The notes under the pieces were generated by a model. The model saw only the letters and a program-made list of their open reading frames with translations, was not told the DNA's origin and ran no database searches. Source: Gonium pectorale (lineage: Eukaryota; Chlorophyta; Chlorophyceae; Chlamydomonadales; Volvocaceae). From it: a stretch of DNA of 10,127 bases. The DNA lies in NCBI GenBank assembly GCA_001584585.1, contig LSYV01000271.1, positions 1 to 10,127 on the forward strand, in the 5' to 3' direction. Both the position numbers and the translations under genes were made by a program. Position 1 is the first letter of the stretch. Each line of letters starts with the position of its first letter. Below, piece after piece: positions 1 to 6,666 of this stretch.

Positions 1-334
1 CCTTTGTGCCCAGCCCAGGCTGAGATACCTGGCACAAGTGGCGGGCCAGCCCATCCAGCTACAGTACAGAAGCTGCGCTCCCTACGCCCGTCAAAGACCA
101 AGTGCCCATGTAGTCAGAGTCCATTGCGCGCCCTAGACCGCCAATCCCTGCAGCCATCCCTAGGAAACCTTCAGCAGTACCCACACCGCCTTCCTTTGTG
201 ACCCAGCCCACGCTGAGATACCTGGCACAAGTGGCGGGCCAGCCCATCCAGCTACAGTACAGAAGCTCGCGCTCCCTACGCCCGTCAAAGACCAAATGCC
301 CATGTAGTCAGAGTCCATTGCGCGCCCTAGACCG
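1..334. repeat. Two tandem copies of a ~140-bp satellite unit (period ~192 bp)
   Basis: Bases 1-140 and 193-334 are near-identical. Both begin CCTTTGTG and both end GCGCCCTAGACCG. They differ by two 1-base insertions in the second copy (at about 201 and 268) and a few substitutions. A 52-bp spacer (141-192) separates them, giving a period of about 192 bp. The first copy starts at the window edge, so the array probably continues to the left. The second copy stops at 334, exactly where retroelement coding begins on the minus strand. The small frames inside are interrupted by the indels, so I do not regard the unit as coding. Confidence 0.9.
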
Positions 335-1445
335 TAATGTCCATAATGTCGTATTCAAACGTGGAATACCGACGTGGCGGCTCAAAGATTGGTCTATCGT
401 GAACCAACTCAATGACCGCAGGCCCAGACTCACCAGTGTAGCATCCGAGATCCTTCAGAGAGCGCGCAAACACAGCATCGTTGTCACGCACAAGCTGCTC
501 CAGTGCCTCCCTAAGCGCCGGCGGCATATCATCACGGTCACACCACGCGTAACCGCCCACAGGATCGCGCCTGAAGTTGGTGTTGTGGCCTGGGCTACGG
601 TTGCCGTCCGGCGTGGTGAGGTTGGCGGGTGACGTGTCGGCAGCCGGCGGACCTGAGGCGGTGGCAGAGAAGGCTGGTGCCGGGTCGTCCGGCTGCTGCC
701 CACCGGGCTCCAGGACCGGCACGCGCAGCTGGGCCCAGCAGCGCTGAAGCTGCAACGTCGTCGACTCCGGCAGCATGGCCTCCCGCGGATCAAGCGGGCC
801 ATAGCCACCCGTCAGCGGCTGGAAGGGCGGGTTGGCGCCCGTGGCAATGGCACCACTGGCACACAGCACCAGCAGGATGGGCAGGAGTGCAAACAGGGAG
901 CGAACGGACACCTTGCCGAGGCGCGGAAGCGACGGGATGAGCTGCCGCCACAATGGCGGCCGAGGCGCCTGGCTAGCCGACCGCTGAGCCGCAGGCGACA
1001 GCCCGGCGCGCTGCGCGCGCCAGAGCCGCTTCGCCTCCCATTCCTGCTGGAGGCGCTCCTGCCGCTCCTTCTCACGCGCCTGCTGGAGGGCCGCCCGCAC
1101 GCGCAGCTCCTGCTTCTTGAGCTGGCGGCGGTGGCGACGGAGCTCGCTCGCGCGCCGCCGGGCCTCAAGGCGCCGCCGCAGCATGTACAGCATGTGGCTG
1201 AAGTGGCTCACCTCCGCCTCCATCTGCATGTCGAGCTGCTCCTCGGTCAGCGGTTCCGCCTCGTGCGTGGGCTCCTTCTCCGAGCGGGAGCCGCTGCTGT
1301 CCTCCGTGCTGTTGCGCATGTCATGCTCTGCCGATGCTGTTGACGGTGGTGGCGCCGCTCCCCTCCCCCCCCTCGTCCTCGTCGCCGCTGTCGTCCGTGA
1401 GCGGGTAGAGGTCGATGACGGAGGTGTGCGCCACCCGCAGCTCAC
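335..1445 (-). pseudogene. Pol segment: charged helix, hydrophobic segment and N-terminal end of reverse transcriptase, truncated
   Basis: This frame is open from 1445 to the stop at 329-327; codons after base 335 come from the satellite. Residues ~69-146 are a Lys/Arg/Glu/Gln-rich helical stretch, probably coiled coil. Residues ~184-202 (LFALLPILLVLCASGAIA) are strongly hydrophobic and look like a membrane or signal-anchor segment. Residues ~306-369 resemble the lead-in to Ty3-type RT: a helix, then DAVFARSLKDLG, a conserved Ile/Val strand, PIFEPPRRYS and an acidic Glu-Tyr. The RT palm with its YxDD motif is absent because the element ends at YDIMD. The first ~40 codons overlap the preceding frame (1445-1321), and the Met at 1445 is probably not a true start. 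Translation more likely enters by frameshift near the G8 run at 1365-1372, or the frame was shifted by an indel there. The RT assignment is good; the role of the hydrophobic segment is unknown. Confidence 0.65.
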
Positions 1446-2460
1446 CGGTTGGGGAGTCCGTCAGAAACATCCGGATGTCATCGGCGCGCGGCGGCCGCAG
1501 CACGAGCAGCATAGGGTCGCCAAGGTGCAGGGAGGCTTTCAGGCGTTTGAGGAAGGCTGCGCCCAGCAGGAACCCATAATCGGCCAGGGTGGCCGACACT
1601 GGCACCGGTCCAGCGTCGATCTCGTACAGCCCAGAGGACGTGTGCAGCTGGATGGTGACATCATACAGGTACCCGTGCAGCGGCACAGTGGTGCTGTCAA
1701 ACACCTGAATGTTGGCCGTCGTGGTGGTGACGGCGAGGCGGGCGGCCTGGGCGGCCCGCAGGCTGACGAGGCGCATGCCGTTGAAGCCCTGATCAACCGC
1801 CATATACTCCGGCTGGTGTATGATGTTCTCCCCACCGTAGCGCTGCTTCTGGACGATCTCGATGTAAATGTTATCCGGTCGCTGGCGGATCTGCTGCAGG
1901 CCGGAGAGTCGCAGGCGTGGCGGCGTAGGCGAGCGGCGACGGCGCACGCCCACCTGCGGCCGCTCCGGTGAGCGACGGCGTGGCGGCGACGGGCTGCGCT
2001 GCTGGCAGCGGCGCGGCGGTGACGGCTGGCGAGCCCTGCGGTCGAGCTGGCGCTGCTCGTAGGCCCGCTGGTCCATCGCGGGCATGTCCACCTGGGGCTG
2101 GCGCTGCTCACGCCCCTGACCGCGCTGTCCCCCCGCCGTGAACTGCACGCGGTTGAAGACAGCTGGAACCAGGCGTAGATGAGGGATGCCGAGGCGCTGC
2201 TCCTCCGCAGCGATGTCGTTCAGGTAGCAGCCCGTGGTTCCGTGGGTGGTGGGCCGCGAGCACTCAGGGTGCTCAAAGGGCGGCCGTCCCGGGTCTCGCC
2301 CCCCATAGCGCTTGCGCAGCATGCTGAGCCAGTCAGCGCTGGAGTGGGGCTGGCGGCTGAGCAACAGCGCCTGCGCTCGCTCGCGCCAGGCCACAAACTC
2401 CTGCGTGCTGTCCTGAAGCTGCTGGGCTGGCTGCGTACGTACGGGTCTCTCCCGGGAGCT
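1321..2460 (-). CDS. Readthrough extension of Gag-PR: second zinc-knuckle-like motif, SP/RS-rich linker and second retropepsin-like domain
   Basis: After the UAG at 2463-2461 the same frame stays open for 379 codons to a UGA at 1323-1321. In order it contains: a short helix (EFVAWRERAQALLL); a WLSMLRKRY patch; a knuckle-like PPFEHPECSRPTTHGTTGCY (C-x5-H-x4-C, first Cys replaced by Phe); a basic Ser-Pro/Arg-rich linker (~2070-1900); and a retropepsin-like fold (~1830-1480). The fold carries VDQGFNG where active proteases have D-S/T-G, and a later FLLGAAFLKRLKASLHLGD that matches the family's conserved hydrophobic-Gly flap/C-terminal pattern. The C-terminus is acidic (DDSGDEDEGGEGSG). Without readthrough, translation would need a non-AUG codon or the Met near 2322. 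The catalytic motif is altered, so this may be a non-catalytic protease-like domain. Module identity is inferred by eye. Confidence 0.6.
   Translation of the reverse strand, partial: SSRERPVRTQPAQQLQDSTQEFVAWRERAQALLLSRQPHSSADWLSMLRKRYGGRDPGRPPFEHPECSRPTTHGTTGCYLNDIAAEEQRLGIPHLRLVPAVFNRVQFTAGGQRGQGREQRQPQVDMPAMDQRAYEQRQLDRRARQPSPPRRCQQRSPSPPRRRSPERPQVGVRRRRSPTPPRLRLSGLQQIRQRPDNIYIEIVQKQRYGGENIIHQPEYMAVDQGFNGMRLVSLRAAQAARLAVTTTTANIQVFDSTTVPLHGYLYDVTIQLHTSSGLYEIDAGPVPVSATLADYGFLLGAAFLKRLKASLHLGDPMLLVLRPPRADDIRMFLTDSPTGELRVAHTSVIDLYPLTDDSGDEDEGGEGSGATTVNSIGRA
1365..1372 (-). other. G8 homopolymer at the junction of two overlapping retroelement frames
   Basis: Eight Cs on the plus strand (eight Gs in the coding sense) lie inside the overlap of the two frames (1445-1321). 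Moving one base forward here joins the acidic DEDEGG end of the upstream frame to the downstream RGAAPPPSTAS frame. An indel, a programmed shift or a sequencing slip are all possible. Confidence 0.5.
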
Positions 2461-2463
2461 CTA
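2461..2463 (-). other. In-frame UAG between Gag-PR and downstream pol-like frame (possible readthrough site)
   Basis: The stop read on the minus strand is TAG followed by AGCTCC. The frames on both sides are in the same phase, with no other stop from 6150 to 1323. Six bases after the stop, CGGG-AGAGA-CCCG could form a 4-bp hairpin. UAG readthrough between gag and pol is known from gammaretroviruses. A simple nonsense mutation in a dead copy would look the same. Confidence 0.5.
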
Positions 2464-5400
2464 GCGTGGGGGTGACCGCGGCGAATCCGACACCTGCTGG
2501 CTGTGCCACCTTGTGGCGGCGGCATCCGCAGCCGCAGCGCCGTCCTCGGCTGGCTCCATCGCCACATCCTCCTGGGCCGCCAGCACGACATCTGCTGCGG
2601 CCGTGCCAGCCACAGCTGCATAGCCCATGCCTGCCACGCCCCCTGCGCTCTCGCCCGCCTGCTTGGCGTCCAGCTCAGCCAGCTCCTCGTCGTCATAGTC
2701 CAGCTCCTCCTCGTCCGCAGCCGCCGTGCCCGCCTCCCCTTCAGCGGCGCCCGCTGCCGCGGACGACCCCACGGCCTCCTCGGTAATGGCCATGAGGACG
2801 GGCTGGATCACGAGAGGCGCCACGAGTCCGTTGGCCACGACAGCCCGGCGGGAGGTGGTCGGTAGGATGGCGGTCTGGAGGCGGCGCTCATTATTGGCAA
2901 GCAAGAAGGGCTTATAGTAGAGCGTGGGCTGCGGGAAGCTCACTAGGGCACCTCCGCAGCTGTCCACCACGCTCTTGCTGAGAAGCACGGTAAACATGCC
3001 CTGCGCAACCTCATTGCTGACGACGTACATATCGACGTACTGGGTAAACTCGTACGGGGTGCCGGGCGCCAGGATGAGGGCGACGGGCAGGTCCACTCGC
3101 ATCAACTGGCCGGTGTGGCCATATATGGTGATCGCCCCAACCGTGGCCAGGCAGTACCGGATGCCGTGCTGGTCCAGTACTTGCTGAGCGGTCAGACAGA
3201 GCGCGCTGCCTGAGTCGAGCATGTTGAGGCTGGTGGTGAGCTGCAAATCGCCCACGCGCATGGCGAAGTGCTCCTCCGGGAGGTGCTGGATGTGCCCCGA
3301 CAGCTCCTCCATGTATCGGGCTGTGTAGGCCCTGGCCTCCGCCTCCGGCATGCGGGCCAAGTCCTCTTCCGTTAGCACGCCCGCTGGGTTGTAGACGATG
3401 CGCGAGGCCGGGGCCGCACCAGCCGCCCACGCACGGCGGCTGGCGGCTGCCTCCCCTGACACTGCGGAGAAGGTAGGCAGGCCCGCGGGGCCCGCCGCCA
3501 GCTGCAGCTGTAAGCTGTTGATAACCGGCACCTGAAGCCACTGCCACCCACCCGGACCGTCCAGGTCCAGGGTGATGCTGATGACCGGGGTAACCGTCGC
3601 CGGCGCAGCAGCGTTCGGAGGCTCAACCAGCGGTGGGGCCTTGGAGCCCAGGTGTGTGGTGGCCGGGCGGCTGCCTTGGCTGGGTAGCGGCGCTGCCGGC
3701 TGCTGCGAGAAGCCGGCAGGCAGCGGGTCGCGCGTCGCCAGCACGGCCGGCTGGGAGCACTCCTCCAGATCGCCGCTCGCGGCCCGGCAGGGGTCCGCCA
3801 GGACCTGCGGGGTTGCAGCGCCAGAGGCCTGTGGTGTCAGGACAGAGGCTGACAGCTGGGCACCGGCGTCGCGCAGTTGCTCAAAGGCCGCAAAGTGACG
3901 GTCGAGCAGCGTACTGGCCATCACAGGCCGGTGCCGCTCTTGCTCACGGCCCTCCTGGGCGCCGCGCTTATCCCCCCCACGCCCTGCCGGCAACACACCG
4001 CGCAAGGGATCTCGGCTCACCATGGGGAAGGTGGTGACCGCGCTGACGCCGCTGGGGGCAACCGCACCAAAGATGGCGCCGTTCCAGAGCTCCTCACCGC
4101 TGTGGTTAGCGGGCCGCTGCTCCTCCTGTTGCAGCACGGCTGCATGCACCTGCTCGCGCACTGGGAAGCCATCGGGCAGGGGCAGCCCAGCGTTATGGTA
4201 GTGGCGGAGGAAGCAGTTGGCAGTGGTGTGCGTGCGAGGCATGGCGCAGCCGGGCTCTTTGCACGGCGGCCCAACGCGGCTAGGCCGCAACTCGGGGAAC
4301 TGCTGCCGAGCGAGCTCAAGCCAGCGGGGCAGCTTCTTCCTGCCCTCTGAGCCCCCATTGGCGCGCTCACTCTTCGCAGGCTCGCTCCGCCTGCCCTGGC
4401 CAGCACCCTGGGACCACCCCCGGCCGCCACGGCCCCCATTCCGGCCACGCTCACCGCTGTCTGTCTGGGCCCCGTCCGGGTTGCGCGTGCGGCCGTTGGA
4501 GGTGGAGGCGCCGCCGCCGCCGTCCTTGAGGGTGGCGGCCGCCACGACTGACCGCAGCTTCTCAATGTCACGCTGCTGCTGCCACACGACCGCCCGCAGG
4601 CTGTCCAGCTCGCTCTCCTCGGCGGTGGCCGCCACGACATTGGCTTGTTTGCGGCCGTTGCGCTGGAGAAGTTCCCGGTACTCCTTGTCGGTGCGCTCCT
4701 CCTTGCTAACGCCACCGTTGCTGTAGATCTGGTGGGTGAGCTGGTACATCCCCTGCAGCGTGCGGGTGCCAACCTTGTAGGCCGTGCTGGTGAGCAGCTG
4801 GTGCTTGACGGTGTCATACAGCAGCTTATCGGCGATACCATCAACGTACGCCAGGGCGATCTGATCCTCTGTGAAGACGCCCGGGGGGCACTCGCGCAGG
4901 AGGCTGCGCACCTCGTGCAGCGCCTGGTCGGGGGTCCAGGCGAGCTGCCAGAGGAAGTTGCGCAACTGCTGGGCCTGCTGAGCATCCAACACGGCCCAGT
5001 GACTCTGCATCTCTGCAAGCCAATAGAGCGCCAGGCAGGGCACCTCCGATCCTGCCCCATCACGGAAACCCAGGCCGGTGTAAGCGGCCGGGTCATGCCC
5101 AGCTGCGGTGTAGGCTGCTAGGTGCGCCGCGCAGATGCGGTCGATCTCCGACTCGCACCATGGCACCACCTTGGTGCTGGTCTCCTCACCGGTGCTGCTG
5201 CGGATGTAGCCGACGTAGCGGTTTAGCTGCCGCACGATTTTCACGTGGGTGCGCTGGTAGCTGCCTGGGAAGCACAGCTCCAGCCCTTCCAGGAAGCGCT
5301 CCATGGTTGACCGGAAGTCTTTGAATTGCTTATGCCCACCCGTATAGCGAGGGCACTTCTCCAGCTGGCCAGCCAGGCGCGTCAGATTGGCGCCGTCGTC

Positions 5401-6150
5401 CATTGTGGGCTGCTGTGGGACGCGATGTCGCACTCCGAGCTCGGCAGGCACTGCACCGGGCTTCTCGGCAGCCTGGTCTTGACGGAAAGGCACTGCACTG
5501 ACAGCGTCAGCAGCCTGCGGAGCTCCTGCGGGCGCTGCACCGACTGGGTCGGCAGCCCGGTCTTGATCAGAAGCTGCAGCGACGGCCGCAGCCCGGTCGC
5601 GCGCCGAGGGCACTGCACTGAGTGTATCAGCAGCCTTCTCTGCGCCTACGGGCACTGCACCGAAACGATCGGCAGCCCGGTCTCGTTCACGTGCTGATGC
5701 CGGCTGCCGGTATCGCGACCCGGCAGCCGCGGCAGAGCTGGTGTCAGCGGGCTCCCCGCCTAATGCTTGGAGAGCCCGTAGAAGATCACGCGGGTCAGCA
5801 CTTGGACCAGCGCCGTGATCGTCTGCACCGGCAGTTGGCTGGGAGGCAGCAGCAGAAGCGTCAGCGGGCTCAACTTCAGTGGAAGCTGCAGGCGCAGACG
5901 CGTTCCGACTGGCAAGAATGCGAGCCGCGGCCGCACGCTTCTCGGATGCAAGCGAGCGGGCGACAGCTGCAGAGGCGAGTTGGTGCTCCCTAACCTCCGA
6001 ACGTTTTGCAACACGAGTTGCACGTGCACTAGCAGCAGGATCCGCAGTCCTCGCTTCCGGCACAACAGGCTCAGCGATGCGCAGGGGTTGAGGTGTGCTC
6101 GCGCGGCTACCCTCAACAGCAGGCTCTTCCCCGCTATACGACCCTGGCAT
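2461..6150 (-). CDS. Gag-aspartic protease polyprotein of an algal retrotransposon
   Basis: This 1229-residue frame starts at ATG 6150. Residues 1-~240 are Ala-rich and low complexity, with a ~40-residue repeat at ~156-237. A Met at 250 precedes the better-folded part and is an alternative start. Residues ~250-480 resemble a retrotransposon capsid: helix-rich, with conserved Trp and Tyr, and containing FKDFRSTMERFLEGLELCF. A short coiled coil follows (~512-534), then an Arg/Gly-rich RNA-binding-like stretch (~562-604). A C-x4-C-x5-H-x4-C zinc knuckle uses Cys630, Cys635, His641 and Cys646. A long Pro/Ala linker leads to a retropepsin at ~965-1095, with its catalytic motif LDSGSA at Asp979 and a matching C-terminal strand pattern. 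The tail is acidic (YDDEELAELD, ~1146-1156). Capsid, knuckle and protease are expected to form the particle and process the polyprotein. The frame ends at UAG 2463-2461 and continues in phase beyond it. Capsid assignment rests on order and composition; the protease call is the firmest. Confidence 0.8.
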   Translation of the reverse strand: MPGSYSGEEPAVEGSRASTPQPLRIAEPVVPEARTADPAASARATRVAKRSEVREHQLASAAVARSLASEKRAAAARILASRNASAPAASTEVEPADASAAASQPTAGADDHGAGPSADPRDLLRALQALGGEPADTSSAAAAGSRYRQPASARERDRAADRFGAVPVGAEKAADTLSAVPSARDRAAAVAAASDQDRAADPVGAAPAGAPQAADAVSAVPFRQDQAAEKPGAVPAELGVRHRVPQQPTMDDGANLTRLAGQLEKCPRYTGGHKQFKDFRSTMERFLEGLELCFPGSYQRTHVKIVRQLNRYVGYIRSSTGEETSTKVVPWCESEIDRICAAHLAAYTAAGHDPAAYTGLGFRDGAGSEVPCLALYWLAEMQSHWAVLDAQQAQQLRNFLWQLAWTPDQALHEVRSLLRECPPGVFTEDQIALAYVDGIADKLLYDTVKHQLLTSTAYKVGTRTLQGMYQLTHQIYSNGGVSKEERTDKEYRELLQRNGRKQANVVAATAEESELDSLRAVVWQQQRDIEKLRSVVAAATLKDGGGGASTSNGRTRNPDGAQTDSGERGRNGGRGGRGWSQGAGQGRRSEPAKSERANGGSEGRKKLPRWLELARQQFPELRPSRVGPPCKEPGCAMPRTHTTANCFLRHYHNAGLPLPDGFPVREQVHAAVLQQEEQRPANHSGEELWNGAIFGAVAPSGVSAVTTFPMVSRDPLRGVLPAGRGGDKRGAQEGREQERHRPVMASTLLDRHFAAFEQLRDAGAQLSASVLTPQASGAATPQVLADPCRAASGDLEECSQPAVLATRDPLPAGFSQQPAAPLPSQGSRPATTHLGSKAPPLVEPPNAAAPATVTPVISITLDLDGPGGWQWLQVPVINSLQLQLAAGPAGLPTFSAVSGEAAASRRAWAAGAAPASRIVYNPAGVLTEEDLARMPEAEARAYTARYMEELSGHIQHLPEEHFAMRVGDLQLTTSLNMLDSGSALCLTAQQVLDQHGIRYCLATVGAITIYGHTGQLMRVDLPVALILAPGTPYEFTQYVDMYVVSNEVAQGMFTVLLSKSVVDSCGGALVSFPQPTLYYKPFLLANNERRLQTAILPTTSRRAVVANGLVAPLVIQPVLMAITEEAVGSSAAAGAAEGEAGTAAADEEELDYDDEELAELDAKQAGESAGGVAGMGYAAVAGTAAADVVLAAQEDVAMEPAEDGAAAADAAATRWHSQQVSDSPRSPPR
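5440..5690 (-). repeat. Degenerate in-frame tandem repeat in the Gag N-terminus (~40 residues, ~120 bp)
   Basis: Two ~40-residue units follow each other at residues ~156-237. Each starts RAAD, contains GA(V/A)P-(V/A)GA and then AAD-x-(L/V)-SAVP. In the plus-strand DNA this shows as recurring GGCACTGCAC and ATCGGCAGCCCGGTC-like strings. A half-unit of ~20 residues is also discernible. The segment is Ala-rich and probably disordered. Confidence 0.65.
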
Positions 6151-6267
6151 ACACTAGCAAGCAACAGAGGCCTCGCCGTAGGCAAGGTCTTGGCGCGAAG
6201 CGGAAGTGCGGTGGCACTCCAATGCCCCACAGTGGCGGAGCAGAGTCGCGGAAGTGTCCACGAGATG

Positions 6268-6272
6268 TTACA
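6268..6272 (-). terminator. TGTAA polyadenylation-type motif
   Basis: TGTAA on the minus strand is the usual poly(A) signal in volvocine algae. It lies ~395 bases after the RNase H stop and ~70 bases after the TATA-like motif, a spacing compatible with an R region. A five-base match alone is weak. Confidence 0.25.
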
Positions 6273-6325
6273 GTGGGTCTTAGGCAAGCAAGCACGAATG
6301 CGTACGGTTGTTCACCGCAGCACCG

Positions 6326-6372
6326 CTATAGTGTCTCTATAACGCAGAGCAAGCGCGCCAAGACGCTTGCTC
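6326..6372 (-). promoter_or_regulatory. Pair of adjacent hairpins with TATA-like motif
   Basis: GAGCAAGCG (6347-6355) and CGCTTGCTC (6364-6372) form a perfect 9-bp stem with an 8-base loop. Immediately beside it, CTATAG (6326-6331) and CTATAA (6337-6342) form a second, shorter inverted repeat. On the minus strand this gives TTATAGAGACACTATAG, a possible TATA element 176-192 bases before the Gag ATG. Confidence 0.35.
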
Positions 6373-6621
6373 ACCACACAACGAGCGCACTAAGAGGCTC
6401 AGATTGCCGTACAGGGCCTCACGCAACAAAGCTCGGAAACAAAGCCCTGACCTCCGACAAGGAAGGTGTAAGCATGAGCACTATTGACGCCTCACACAAC
6501 ACGGCACTGAACACTGGCACTTACCCGAATGGGGGTCGATACGAGCATTGTGGTTCCGTACTATGCATCCACCAATGCCATCCTTCTTCCCCGACCGGCG
6601 TTACGGCTATCTGCCGTCGCG

Positions 6622-6645
6622 TCTAATTTCCTCCTTCCTCGCCCA
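6622..6645 (-). other. Polypurine tract
   Basis: On the minus strand, about 20 bases after the stop of the RNase H frame, there is an almost pure purine run, GGCGAGGAAGGAGGAAATTAG. Retroelements use such a tract to prime plus-strand DNA synthesis just before the 3' LTR. Its position fits that role; function is inferred. Confidence 0.45.
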
Positions 6646-6666
6646 CGCGCCCAACCCACACTTATC

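Larger units (their letters stand above)
335..6645 (-). mobile_element. Truncated retrotransposon, 5' half (Gag-PR-PR-like-RT start)
   Basis: A single minus-strand coding path runs from 6150 to 335. It carries a Gag-like region, zinc knuckle, retropepsin, a second knuckle/protease-like module and the start of a Ty3-type reverse transcriptase. The path is broken once by an in-frame UAG (2463-2461) and once by a change of frame between 1445 and 1321. The RT catalytic core, RNase H and integrase or recombinase are missing from this copy, because satellite DNA takes over at 334. The right limit is set provisionally at the purine tract near 6622-6645. Gag with an aspartic protease ahead of RT suggests a Ty3/gypsy-like LTR element, since DIRS-type elements lack this protease. 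No pair of LTRs or target-site duplication can be shown within the window. Confidence 0.75.
6151..6666 (-). other. Leader / LTR-like interval between RNase H stop and Gag start
   Basis: No gene is supported in these 516 bases. Read on the minus strand it holds, in order: a purine tract (6645-6622), two hairpins (6372-6347 and 6342-6326), a TATA-like TTATAG (6342-6337) and a TGTAA (6272-6268). The Gag ATG follows at 6150. This order is what a U3-R-U5 block plus leader would show. A second LTR copy is not available here for comparison, and no tRNA primer-binding site could be recognised. Confidence 0.35.

Noticed and set aside
59..295. Minus-strand frame in the satellite as a continuation of the RT gene
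   Set aside because: The translated text shows no RT motif, and the second copy is shifted in frame by single-base indels, so it is not under coding constraint.
1..334. CRISPR-like repeat-spacer arrangement
   Set aside because: There are only two ~140-bp units with one 52-bp spacer, far from CRISPR repeat size, in a eukaryotic context with no cas gene.
1117..1971. 284-codon plus-strand frame opposite the protease-like segment
   Set aside because: It is the antisense of a high-GC coding region, with low-complexity Arg/Val/Leu composition and no motif. The minus frame carries recognisable domains.
2440..2463. Gammaretrovirus-style pseudoknot after the UAG
   Set aside because: Only a 4-bp stem is visible. 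I could not find a convincing second stem, so a full pseudoknot is not claimed.
4645..5121. 158-codon plus-strand frame opposite the capsid region
   Set aside because: It is an antisense shadow of the Gag frame caused by high GC3, with no domain pattern.
5815..6342. 175-codon plus-strand frame across the Gag start and leader
   Set aside because: Its composition is patchy and it carries no motif. It overlaps the Gag N-terminus in antisense and continues into hairpin DNA.
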